Source: Istiophorus platypterus (Eukaryota > Chordata > Actinopteri > Istiophoriformes > Istiophoridae). From it: 64,000 nt of DNA. The DNA is taken from contig CM029115.1 of assembly GCA_016859345.1 (NCBI GenBank), forward strand, positions 13,076,001 to 13,140,000. Reading direction: 5' to 3'. The notes below the pieces were generated by a model, which saw only the letters and a program-made list of their open reading frames with translations, did no database searches and was not told the origin of the DNA. Position numbers and translations under genes: made by a program. Positions 38,671 through 51,900 of this stretch are shown here, piece by piece. Position 1 is the stretch's first letter, and each line of letters starts with the position of its first letter.

Positions 38671-39048
38671 TGCACACAAAACATACCTTACACTAAGCAA
38701 GATTGCTCCCTAATCAGCTCTGCAGTAGTGCTGGTGCTGCAGTGTATCCAGAATGAATGACTCTGCAAGGTCACTCAAGTGAGCACACGTACATACACAG
38801 ACACAAATATGTACACACCCATTCACACAAAAGAACGCTGGAGGCTGGCAGAAGAAGAGATGAACTTTGACCCTGCCGGACATTCAAAAGTCGAGGTGAT
38901 AGCTGGACTCCACAGTTGTGTAAGCCCCTGTGTCTGTGTGTGTTTCTCCGTGTGTGTTTGTGCTGTATTGTTTGTTTGTGCGAGTGGGTCAGGGTTGAGA
39001 CAACTGGAGTCTGGCCTTTGCTTTCTTACCCTCGGGCCTGGATTTGGT

Positions 39049-39118
<70 letters not shown>

Positions 39119-40742
39119 GTGTGTGTGTGTGTGCTGACCATTTGGTTGGAACTGTAGCTAATTTCTCAATCAGACACACACACATACCATCTTCTCAATC
39201 CGTCCCAAAGGTCAAGCCCTATTCATTCACTATTGTGTCCACTCCCAGTGGGTTGCTGTTCCTCTTCAGGCAGATGCTAGCCGACTATAATAGTCAGTCT
39301 AGCTCAAGTTACATTTTAATGAAGACCTGAGGTAGCTACTTGCACTTAAAGAAATGGCAGTCGATCAGTCAAGGAGCAGTTGCCAGTGAACATGAAGGCA
39401 TTTTATGTTGTCAACAAATAGCCTAAAAGTCAGGTTTTAGCTCTTCAGAATAGCAGTGAGATTTTCAGGATGCTTTACAGCTGAGAGTGATTTCCACAAC
39501 AACAAGTAGTCATCCTTGAAATGATACAAAACAGACTTTGTGTAGTAAAAAGAACACCAAGTCACTCTCCAACTATAAAGAAAATAACAAAGAGGGAAGC
39601 CTAAATCAACGTGTTCATGGTTTTGATATGGCAGCGCTGATATAAGTGTAGACTCTATAAAAAACATATACAGGCCTGAATTTGTTTTTTGTTTTTTTTG
39701 ACAGCGGTTTACTTTGACTCACATAACTGTGGGATTATCTGGAGGGCGTCCATGTTTGATGTCTTCTGCGGTCACGAATGATGTTGAGTCACAACATCAT
39801 GTGTTCCTGATGGATGCTTTGTTGGTATGGCTCCATCAATCTTGTGCCTCTGTGGTTAGTCTGTGTGTGTCTGTGTGTGTCTGTGTGTGTCTGTGTGTGT
39901 CTGTGTGTGTGGAGGAGTGTATCCTGTGGTTTCTAGAGGAGGTCCAGCAGGGATAGAGGGTGATGTTCGATGCAGGAAGGGGAGAAAAGGGGATGATGTG
40001 TGTCAAAGGGAAGGAGAAGCAGGCGCAGAGTATTGACTTTCACTTGAAGCGTAAGTGTGTTTGTCAGTGAAATCTGATGGCCCCATCAGCTGTCTGGGAC
40101 ACGCCTGTCAGAAGGGGTGTGTGTATGTGTGTGAAAGCAAAAGAGATGACAAGTTAGAGGCTGCTGTTGGGAGTCATGACAGATGTTTATAATAGTATTT
40201 TGAAATCATTTTTAACATTGAATTGGATAAACATACTTTATGCGAACAAAATCGTCAATATGTGTTTATAAATCATTTTCACACAAAATATGTAATCATA
40301 CAAATAATTTTAAAAGCCTCTAAGCCTGGGCTTTCTATACATTGCGCGTTTGTGGGTGTCATTCTGCCCAATTCTCTGCAGCGTTTCATGTCTTTGTACC
40401 AGGCTTTGTAAAATAATCTGTCTGTAGTTCTGCTGTTTATTTATGCTCCTTGTCTCTTAAGCATGGATGCGAACATGAATAAATTATATAAATGTGTCTG
40501 TCTGTCCCTCTGTCTGTGCGTCTGTCCCTTGGGGCGGCTCAGACTAAACAAACAGCTGTGTTTATGAAGCAGGGAAGAGCCACAAGGGTCTTCTGTTTAG
40601 TGGTCCATTTCCACACACGCACACACAAGTGCACACACACATGCTCACATGCATACACACATACACACTCCCAAATGCCTTGGGCACCTCATCTTTTACC
40701 TGCCCTCTGTTGTGTTTTTGCCCCCTTGTGTTTTCTGCCCTG

Positions 40743-40801
<59 letters not shown>

Positions 40802-43696
40802 CCCCCTCTGCTCAGTGTAATGCTCGCTCGCTCTCAGACTGAGAGGAATGCCACTCCGTGTGACCTCTCACCTACAACAAGGAGGGGTGCTGGTTTAGAC
40901 GAGGGAGCGAGGGGCAGCTGCAGTCATGTGCCCAGGCCTGGAAGGAAACACACACACACACACATGCACACAGAGCCAGGTTGTTAGCTAAAATTCACAC
41001 ACTCAAAGTGTAGCCTAGCTTTGTACGCTTTGATGCAGCTGTAGATGTAGAGCACTGACTCTCCCACCTCTCTGTGTGACTGCCTGAGAAAGTGTAGAAT
41101 CCTATGCTTTGGTCTGTGTATATGTGTGCATGTGAATGCGCGAGTGGAGTGCAGCCTCACACAAAGGCGTTATTGTTAGTGAGAGGGGGCCTGAGGGGAG
41201 GTGGGCAGTCTGATTGGTTAAAACTATTGTGTCTCACTTTGCCCATTCTCTCTGTCACTGAGGATGTCATTACAGTGGCTCTCTTTCTCTATCTCTATCA
41301 CTCTCTCTCTCTCTTGCAAGCTGGGGAGCATCTGAGGACTTGAGAATATTCACAGAAATGTTTAGTCTGTCCAATGCAACTGTTACTTTACAAGCTTTAA
41401 ACTTGGAGTCCAGACACTAGAGCCATTCGTCAAGACATAGTAATTCCTCTTGTCACCAACTATTAGTAAGCATCTCTTTCTGGAAAACAACTAATGTTTT
41501 TTGTTTTTTTTTCAAAATCTTCAAATTGCATATTTTGAACAACCACCAGTCCAGACAGGTTCAATTGTCATTGATATACAGCTGATATTACGACACATAG
41601 TAAATCTTAGAGGCTTGTAAAGCTGGAAAGTGAGCATGTTTGGCAATTTTCTTGACAAAATGACAAATGATCATAAAAACAGTTAACTCTTTGGGACGTC
41701 CTGTTGGTGATAGGGTTTAAGATGCCGACCATGTAATCGCAACATCCACGGTTTTAGGTCATCAGGGGGATTTTATTGCAAATGATAAACAAATGTCGTT
41801 TCAGCTGCAGTTTCTTACAACTGTTTAATTTATTACTTGCAGCAACACTCCAGTGTGATTTTTTTTTCACACTTTTTGCCTTTGCTTTGCTTAATCAATC
41901 AGACAATTAGAAAGATAATATAGAAATTAAATGTTTAGTATAACAGAACATCAGATGTCCCTATTACTTAGGTTTGTATCACGTAAATGTATACAGAAAC
42001 CAACAGGTGATCTCTCCTTGTTTATTGCCTCAATAACTAGACAAAGGTACATCAGAATCCATTATTTTTGAATAACTAATGAGTGTGGGAGGCCTCACTT
42101 TTAAAGACCACTGTTTGCCAAAGAGGAAGTGTTTAATCTCAGCACAGCTTCTGTCTTGAATTACCCATCATTCCACACAGGAAGTCATCCCTTAGGATTT
42201 AGAGCAGCTCATTGGCTGTTAATTGTTTCCTGTTGTACAGAAGTGGTGTGATTGGGTCATATGGTGCACAGAGTATGGTTAACAACGGGTTCCTTTGGTT
42301 TTACACTGTGTTATGCACGTGTGTGTATGGGTGCATAATCTACTTCCCCCCAGTAGATGCATTTATTAAACAGTTTTCCTGAATCACCCCAACCTGTATT
42401 AGACCTGATCTGTGCTTTCACAAAGATAGACTGTGTGTGTGTGTGTGTGTGTGCGTGCGTGTGTGCGTGCGTGCGTGCGTGTGGCCAGTCTCTTTGCTTG
42501 TGTACATTTTCTTTGTACTGAGCATGTGAGCTGACTGAAAAGCATAATGCTGTCACTGAAGGTTGAGCCGCGTTCATGAAAGGAACAATTGGAACATAAT
42601 CGCTGTAATAATCACTATGAAATAACTCTTCCAATGTGGTTTTTACCGCTATTCACAAGCAGGACACACATGTGCCTGCACACACACCATTAATGCTAAT
42701 AGCCGGGATTAGATGTATACTTTGTGTAGCATGTAAATGTTTCTGTCATTACTGAGCGGGTGAAAACCTCCACTAGCGCCATAATAACATGCTTGGGCTC
42801 AGCAAATCAGACACTTTTGTTGAGATTGAGTCATCTACATCTGAGAGTGTCTGAAGAGAGTGTGACAAGTAGACTCTTGGGTGTTTTGCTGTTATCTTTA
42901 AGAAAACCCCAATCTGAAGGATTACTGCTGTTGATGTAGGAGGGAACATTTCACCTGAGACCCTCTACTTTGCATTAAATCTGGCTTCTGCCTTACAGTT
43001 AGCTAAGGGACAAATTTACTGTGAATCAAATGCTTGGTCATGCTCAGCAAGGGAGGGTACATGAAAACATATAGAAAAGCATATGCAGCAGAAAAAGTGA
43101 GTTTTTGGCCCGAATAATCGAGCCCTTTTGGCTAAACTGTGGCTGTAGGCTGAACACATAGTTTTGGAATTGCAGTTTTAGTCCAAGAGTGGAAGTTTTG
43201 AATTGAGCCCAATTTCCAAACTTTCCCACCCAACTTTCCCAGAAGATGCTTTGGCTGGCAAAGATGCCATCAGATCTGAGATAGTAAAGCACTGGCTGAG
43301 GCAGCTCAGGCTGAGTGGAAACAGACACACGCATACACACAGTTTTAGGCAGCGGGCCTGATCCCAGTGATCCACAGACTGTCCCACCTTGACACCCCCT
43401 CCTTTTTCCTCCCCTTTCTCCTCCCTTTTTTCTCTCCCCTGCTGTGGGTCTCCTCAGGCGCATGAATGGAAGTCTTTATTCCCGGGAGAACTGGTGGGAA
43501 GAACGAGAGAACGAGGAACAGGGATGGGGGGTGGAGGAGTGGGGGTCTGTGAGAGTGGCTGCAAGATCAACACAGTGCCACAGCTCCTCTTTTCTCCTTC
43601 ACTGCTTTTCCCTCCTTTTCTCTGTACACCCCCCCTTCTTTAAGTGCAGTGGACACAAAGCCGTGTTAGTATTCATGGTGTTTGTTTGCAGAGGAG

Positions 43697-43759
<63 letters not shown>

Positions 43760-44262
43760 CGCATGTGTTCGCGCGCGCGAACGAACGTGCACGTGCAGAG
43801 CTGTCAGAAACACAGATCACAGAGAAGCAGTGCTCTGAATGGAGCTGGAGAGAAGCGAGCATGGGGGGTGGAGGTGGTGGTAGTTCCCACAGGGGCAGAA
43901 TGGTCAGCCCCAGAAAAGAGAAAAGAAGAAGAAAAGGAGAGATGAGACGAGGAGGGGTGCAGTACATGAGGCCACAGGGGCAGTGGAAGACGACATGGTG
44001 TCAAAGCCAAGGAGAGTGCATGTGTAAGTGTGTATGACAAGGAGAGTGAGGGGCGAAAAGAGAGGATCATATCAATCATAAGGTTTCGGAGGGAACTAGT
44101 TGTAAACGGGTCTAGGCACCTCTCTTCTTGTTTTTCTGCTGGTTCTCTTCTTCCCTCCCTCTCTGCTGCTCTCATTCTTTCAGTAACCCCTGCACCCCTC
44201 CCCATTTCTCCCTCTCTGTCTCTCTCCCTCTGTCTCTCTCTGCCTCTCTCTCTCTCTCTCTG

Positions 44263-44324
<62 letters not shown>

Positions 44325-44813
44325 TGTGTGTCTGTCTGGACAGCTGCCCAGTTCCATACACAGGGAAAAATGAAACACTCTAACCACCGGGCGTGCAGCC
44401 AAATAAAAGGCTGCGAAAAACTATTTGAAGGGCAGCATGTTTGTGTGTGTCTGTGTGTGCGTGCATGGAGTTTGTGTATATGTTTGCTGGTGTACATGTG
44501 TGTATATGTGTGCTGGGTTGTGAGATTTGGGTGTGCCCGTTTAGGGTGTTCTTTCCCAGTATAATGGTGCAGCCAGGGTACTCTGTGCATGTATATGTGG
44601 GTGTGAGGGAGAAGTTCCACTTTGAGGTTCAGTTTATTCAACAGTGGAAAACGAAAGGCTGAAGGAGAGGAAAGGACAGGGTGGGCCGTCACATACCTCC
44701 CCTAACATCAAACTGGAGAACCGAAGAGTGCAAAATTTTTCTTCCAAATCTCAATTTAAAACAGCACGCTGAGTATGAATTTTACGTTCAGAAGCACACA
44801 TGCACACATATGT

Positions 44814-44869
<56 letters not shown>

Positions 44870-45940
44870 TTGTCAGTAAATATATGCTGACTCATTTGCA
44901 AAGTGCCTTGCAGCGGGTGACTGCAGCACTTAGTCACATATTATCCATGACCTCCTCTGCTGCGCTCTGACCTTATCTGATGGTTACATCACCAGTGGAA
45001 AGGAATGTGCAGCTCCATATCTGCCTGCATTTGGGTGTTGAACGGCCTTTGTGTATCTGACTGAGAACAATCCATGTTGTTACAGTGCTGGCCCAGAGGA
45101 AGACATCCTAGAAATGGTTGTTGTCCTAGCTCTGGAATATGATTCTTAACCCCCGAGCACGGCCCTGAGAGCCTTGGGGGGGGGGGGATCAAATTGGGCA
45201 GAGGACTGAATGTGCTATCAGCTGGTTCTGTGCTGGCCCTTCTCCTCATATTTGATCTGAGGAGACTTGGAGGAGAAGGACAGCGTAGAAAAGGTTAAAG
45301 CCTCACAGCTCTCGTACTTGTGGGTTGCGCCAGGTTCAGAGTCCGTCTGGGTGCTGATCTCCTGACCGCTGCCCCCTGCTGCAGGCCAGAAGTAGCACAG
45401 GGAGATGACAGTCTATTTGCACACAACGAAAACAGGACAGTGTAAGAACAACAGAGATATAAGTACAGGAATATTTTTATGTGGTATTAGTGTAGCTTTG
45501 CGAAAACTTGAGTATACAGTTTTATAGTACGTGATAAGGACAACAGGACAAACACCAAAGTATTACGAGGTCCTGAAGAGGCAATGCAAAAGTCAGCAAA
45601 GAATAGTGAACAGCATGGTTCAAAATGTTGAATAACTATCATGTGAAAAACTGTCTAGTTGTCTGAATGAACGAGATTGACCCTGTCTGGAAAAGACAAG
45701 AAAAGTAAGGAGCTCTTTTCACACTTTGTTGACTACAAGAACCATGGGAGTGCCTCAGTCCATATGACCCAATATTTATATTTTGCCTGTGTGGATTTCA
45801 GACAGCAAGTGTATTGTCCCTGGAAATGCCTCATGGAATGTAAGAGGCAAAGAGGAGGGGAGAGGGAGGATAGGGTGCTAGAAGGGAGGAACCTAAGAAC
45901 AAAAAGCTGAACTGGTGCCAATAACCCTACCTCAGCCGTA

Positions 45941-45975
<35 letters not shown>

Positions 45976-48900
45976 TGTGTGTGTGTGTCTGTGTGAGAGA
46001 GTGTGTGTGTGTGTGTGTGAGAGTGTGTGTGCGCATACGCGGGGGGGGCTATTGAGCTACCTATTTAGTTTTTGGATTTTTTTTTCCTTCTCTTTTGCTC
46101 TGCTATCAGCAGTAGCAAATGTGTCCATGCCTGCTCTCTTTATTATCTCTTTGTGGTTGCTTCGTGGTTAGTGGGGAGGATACTTTTTGTGTGTGTGTGT
46201 AGCTGTCTTTCTGTCTGTCTCTAACCACCTCTATCAACCTGTCTCTCTTTTTTTGTGCCCTCCTTTAACCTGAAACAGCAGGTATTCTAGGACAGGTTAA
46301 ATGAGAAAGCATGTGTGTATCAGGTGTCTGTCATCTTATCCCTCTGTGGACTCACAGCTTGTCTTCTCCTGTGTCACAGTGCACAGACACCCACACACAC
46401 ACACACACACACACATTCACACTTACATACCCATAAACATACATTTCAGAGCTGAAAGGATACCATAGCAGTGTGTTCAGGAGACAAATGTGAGTGTGTA
46501 TATAAGTACATGCTTTTTCTGCTATTGTCAATCATTTATGCTGCTAAGTTTGCTTGCATGTGTGTTTTCATCCATGTGTTGTATGCTGTGTTACCCAGCA
46601 TTCATGTGTGTTTTATTTAGCTTGTGTGCAGCTTGCGTCTGGCTGATAAATGGCTTCTGGAGTCAGGGTGGTGGTACAAAATGAGTGTCACAGCCTGGCT
46701 ACTGATGGGACAGCAGAAAGAGAAAGAGGAAGGAAAAGCTTGAATGGCGATAGGGGAGATTGAAAGTGAATGATGAAATGAAGGCAAATCAGAATAAACG
46801 ATATTGGAGATGAAATACTTGTTCTTACAAATATGTGCCCTGTGAAAAGAACTACATACATAATAAATTTCATTGTAGTGTGTATGTGTGTGTGTAACTG
46901 TGTGTATATCTGCAAAGACCAAAGCTAATTACCTAGCTAGGTGCTGATACATCCAGACTAAATCTGGTTGCCTGACTGGGTTCATACTTTAGGATTTTGT
47001 TCTAATATGTGTAAGGGCAGGATTTTGTGAAGCTATCGAAATGTATACATCGACTGTATGCATGTGTGAGTGTGTGTGTGCTTGCATGCTTGTGTGTATA
47101 TGCTGAGAAGCAGGCCTGTGGTTAGGTTACATCTCCCTGCAGCGTAGCAGAACAGTGTCTTGTTGCGTCATAGAGAGTCTGTTAATAACAGGCTAAACCA
47201 CAAATGCCATCCGCTGCTCTATTTCTCATCTTCCAGCAGTACAGTGATTATGCAGCAGTGAACCATTAAGCGGGGTTATGTTTTCAAGTACAGTATTTCA
47301 AGCTCTTGCATTTTGAGTTATACAGAGTCAAATGTAAACTGAGTTAGCTGAGTGAAACTTGACTTCATATTTGTTTCCATTCACTGGAAAATTGTGCTAT
47401 AGTTGTCAGGACATATAATGTATAGAGTATGACAGTGTAAGTGTGTACCACTGTGTTTAATACTCCATGCAGTCAGACACCCCCAACTCCATCCCCCCAG
47501 CTCTCACAGCATGCAACATCCTTGCCACAGGAATTTAATTGCTCTGTAAACAAGCCTTTTGTTTTGTTGCACACTGTTTGCTCATGCACACAAGATGTAT
47601 TAAAAGCTTCAGTCCTGCCGTGAAAAGAGAAGAATGTCATATCAGACCACAACAAATCACTGATTTAATATGGGCTGACAAAAAGAAACTCTATGCAGAG
47701 CTGTATGCTATGCTGTGTATGTTTTATCTCTATGAAGACTGGCTGATGTTATGAAGACAGGAAATAGAGTAGTCATAGTTTTATGATCACATTACCATTA
47801 TCATATCATTTGTCTATCCCTGCAGCGATATAACGCTGTCTTGTGATTTTAGTGTGTGTGTCGTAACCAATGTCTGTTCTCTTTTCTGTCGTCTCCAGAC
47901 ATACGAGCGCCAGTTCAGAATGCCTGAGCAGAGAGAGGGAGGCCTGCTGCAACTACTGGGAGATCACACTCCGCCCAAACACCAGCTTCGCAGCTCCCTC
48001 CTTCCTGCACACACACCCTTACACACACAGCAGACACAGCACACCCTCGCGCAACAATTTCAACACACTCACGCACACCAACACCAAATCAATCCGGACT
48101 GGATCACGTCTTCAGCACCTTCTGCATCCCCAGCCAATCCTGGAGATTCTGAGCCAGTCAGAGAGCTGGCAGGAACCAGTAGGAGCACTTTGCTCGATCC
48201 AACCCAACCTTTCTCACGAACAGTGGCACGAAGCCCCTCACCCCAGAGATCCCTGACTCCAGACCTGCAGTTGCCAGTGGTTACAGATGCTAGTATTCTC
48301 AACCTGACCTCTCTCAGCAGGTACGGTTCATTTCCCTGTGTAGTGGATCTTATCATGAGGCAAACACTATAATTGGACCGAAAATATTGTACACTATGCA
48401 TAGGGGATTGGGAAAAGTTGGTACGATATGGTATTGTTATATTTTAGGTGGAAGTATTTTATTTTTTTGTGTTTATTTTTATTTTTATTTTTATTTTGGC
48501 TATCTCATTTGGTACACCATTTAAAATGATAGAATAGACAGTTATGATTCAAATTTAATGAAAATGCAGGATATCTTACTGTATAACGCAATTAAAAAAA
48601 ATTGAATCAGGGCTCAAATGTCATGATAACATTATAGCATGAGACTCTTCTGGTGATACCCACACCAATTTCTGATGAAACACAAAAATGGTAAATGTTC
48701 ATACTGGTACTGAGTTTTGTTGAAATACAAAACATTCTCCCTCTCTTGTTCCATTCAGATGGTCTTTAATGTTTTCTCTGTATACCTCTCTCCAGGGGGA
48801 GGGGTTTGCAAGAGGTCAGTGAACAGCTCTTTGGGAACATCAAGAGAAAGTATGGCAGAAAAGACTCCCAAAGGATGCTCTGTAACCCACACAGTGCTGA

Positions 48901-51900
48901 TACACCTTGGGGAAGACAGACAGAGAAAGGATCGGAGAGCCCAACGAATTCAGAGGAAAGGCAGAAGTACAGGCAAGAGGAGACAGCTGAGCAGTTCCAC
49001 GACGAAAGAGAGGAAAGGAGAAAAGAGGAAAGAGAGCGAACAGTTTCTGGGAGGAGAGGAGATGAAGATGACAGAGGAATGCAAATGCTGACAGAGGAAG
49101 GGAAAGGAAGAAAGAGGCGGAGGAGGCCTTCTTTTGACGAGTCATTTTCTGTAGAGGAGCAATCCCAGCAACAGCAGGACTCAAACACAACAGACAAGCA
49201 CCAGCCTGGGCCCCCAGAACCCAAAGTAGCACATAAGATGGAGACTTACAGAAATGAATCTCGACTCTCAAGTCAAGCTGATGTCATCGGAGAGAGGATA
49301 GAAAAGGCCGAGAGGGCTGAAAAAGGCGATAAAAGAGAAAAAGGAGAGAGGGCAGATAGATCAGAAAGAGGAGAGACACTTACAAGTGGGCCTGACCTAG
49401 AGTCAGCTTTGAGTGTTAACAGAATGAAAAAGAATCCCGTGGGTCGTCCTAAAATCAGCACAGACGCTCTTAAACACAGAGAATCTGCTCACAATCTCAT
49501 CAACAAACCCAGTCTTAACCCCAGACTCCCTAGCCCAAATCCCAGCCCAAGCCCTAGGGGTAGCATCAGTCCTAGCCCCAGCCCTAAACCCAGGGCCAAC
49601 ATTAGCCCCAGTCCCAGCCCTAGACCCAGGGCAGCCCTGAGTCCTAGCCCCAGCCATAGCACCAATTCTGCAGCCAGTTCCAGACCAACTAAGACCAAGG
49701 ACAGATGGTCCTACTTGAAAGCTAAAAGCCATGCCAGCCTCACGTCACCCCAGAGAGACAACCGGGTTAGCCCCTCAACCCTAATTGACCCACCTTCGGC
49801 TTTTCCCATCACCCCTTCTAGCCCCCTTTACACCAACACTGACAGCCTGACCGTCCACACACCCATTAAGAGGAAACGAGGACGCCCCAAGAAACAGCCA
49901 CTCCTGACGGTGGAAACCATCCATGAGGGCACCTCTACTTCTCCTCCGAGCCCCCTAGCACAGGAGATGTCTGCAGGGCTAAATCGTAGGAAGAAGACAC
50001 ACGCACTAAACACATCGGTGCAAATGGCTTCCACAAACACCAGCGCCAATTCTAACAGTCTGAAACTTAAGCGTGGCCGGGGCCATTCCAGGCCGGTGAA
50101 CAAGATAAAGCTTGGGAAAATGCAGAGCATCCTGAACGAGATCCTTTCAGGTTCCAGTCAGAATGGCAGTCTGGCTTTGAAGTCATCTTCTGCCCCCGTT
50201 ACCTCCGCTATGAGTGCCATGGCATCCACCATTGAAGCTCGGCTGGGAAAACAGATAAATGTCAGCAAGAGAGGAACCATCTACATCGGTAAGAAGAGAG
50301 GGCGGAAACCTAGAGCAGAAACCCAAGGCCCCCAGCCTCCCAAAACCACTAGGGATAAGCCCCCGCTGTCTGTTTCCACATCCAGTCTCTATGAGAGCCC
50401 TGTAGTGCCTTCCAACACCTCGTCTCCCAGCTCCAGTGCTCCATCCATAAGAGCCAGCCACTCTGATGCCACTATGCCCAGTTTGCAGCCCATCTCAGCC
50501 CTGCCCTCCAAGCCACTAAGCAGGGGCTTACTCTCTGGGGGGTGGAAACTGTCTCCTCCACGTCTCCTGGCTAATTCACCCTCCCACCTGTCAGAGGGAG
50601 CATCAGTGAAGGAGGTGACGCTGTCCCCCATCAGCGAGTCCCACAGTGAGGAAACCATTCCCAGCGACAGCGGAATCGGGACAGATAACAACAGTACCTC
50701 GGATCAAACTGAGAAGGGTCCCGCCTCTCGACGCAGGTACAGTACACTGCTACTGCACTTCCTTACCTTTCCTTGAACCTTGATTCGCAGGGTTTTTTTG
50801 GTTTTCCCTTTCAGAGGGATGTACTGTACATTCATGAAAGTGGTGGCGGTTTTGATTTGATTTCATATTTTATGTCGTTTTCATACAGGTACTCATTTGA
50901 TCTGTGTGGGTTTGAGGCTGTGGAGGCAGCGGCTCTGGAAGCATCCAACAGGGTTAGCAGAACACGCTGTGAGAGGCAAGTAAGTGCTGTGGACAACTTC
51001 CTGTCACAACAGGAGAAGAAGCAAAAACATCATCGGCGGAAGAGGAAGTGCCTACAGAGCCGGGATCATCTTCACTTTCTCTCTGAACTGGAGGAGGTAA
51101 GGAACACTACAATGAATTCTGTGTGTAATGTTTGACCAAGAACTATAATGTGCAAATGGTGCATTTGCTAAACATTTCCTCTCTTCAACTTCCATGCAGG
51201 TTGTGGTAAAGCTCCAGCAGCTACGAGTGTCTCACCGACGATACGCCTGCTACCCCCAGCACCCATATCCCTCTATTTTCCGCCTCAACTTCCATCATTA
51301 CTACCCAGTTACCTATGACTCGTATTCCTGTGACTCCAGCTCGTACCTCCGCAGGAGCGCTGATCTAAAGGCTAAGAGGAGACGCGGCCGTCCAGCCAAA
51401 GCCAGCGAGCCAATCACAACGAAGCTGCCTTTTGTTCAAGGATATGGTTATCCGCTGGCAGGGGGAAATTTCTATGCAGCACCGTATGCGATGCCTTACG
51501 CACCTCCTCTGAGTCTGGGCTACTTTCCCCCTGCTCCCCCATTTTACCTGCCCCACCACTCGCTTGGACCTGCACCTCCATCTCCCTTCATGAGGCCTGC
51601 TGTCCCCCCTCCCAAGGCTTTTCACTCCAGTGGACACTCTAAGCTCCAGCCAGGGGCCAAGCTTCGCAATGCTACTGGCTCACTCCAGGGGCCCTCTGTA
51701 AGAGGAGAGGGCCTTGGATCCCTGGGCAATGGCAGCGCAGGTGGTCTTGCAGGGGTTCGCCTCCATAAGAGGAAGCACAAGCACAAACATAAGCACAAGG
51801 AGGAACCCCTCCTTTCACCGCTAGACCGGCAGGAGTTGGGTGGGCTCTTCAGTGGAGCTAAGACCACTGCACGTCTCAGCATGCTGAGTGAAAGGAGGGA

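Larger units (their letters stand above)
33689..47898 (+). other. setbp1: setbp1 intron 2 (about 14.2 kb)
   Basis: The largest intron, with at least fifteen microsatellites (listed separately where long). Human SETBP1, as I recall, has a tiny exon (LLTASDLAASDLKGF-like) at this position; I did not find an equivalent by eye. A CAG-rich stretch at 36254-36300 has an acceptor-like TTGTAG, but its frame closes quickly. No other gene is seen. Confidence 0.7.

Noticed and set aside
43444..44037. 197-codon plus-strand open frame
   Set aside because: Crosses a (GT)n tract giving a CVCV run; intronic, no recognisable domain.
43804..44361. Long minus-strand open frame (185 codons) rich in RE dipeptides
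   Set aside because: It is the translation of a (TC)n microsatellite in setbp1 intron 2; no family resemblance.
48757..48795. Upstream acceptor CATTCAG for the large setbp1 exon
   Set aside because: Using it puts a TGA in frame soon after the true exon start; the CTCTCTCCAG acceptor at 48794-48795 keeps the frame open for 1941 nt.
48766..50691. Minus-strand open frames opposite the large setbp1 exon
   Set aside because: Shadows of the real coding exon on the other strand.
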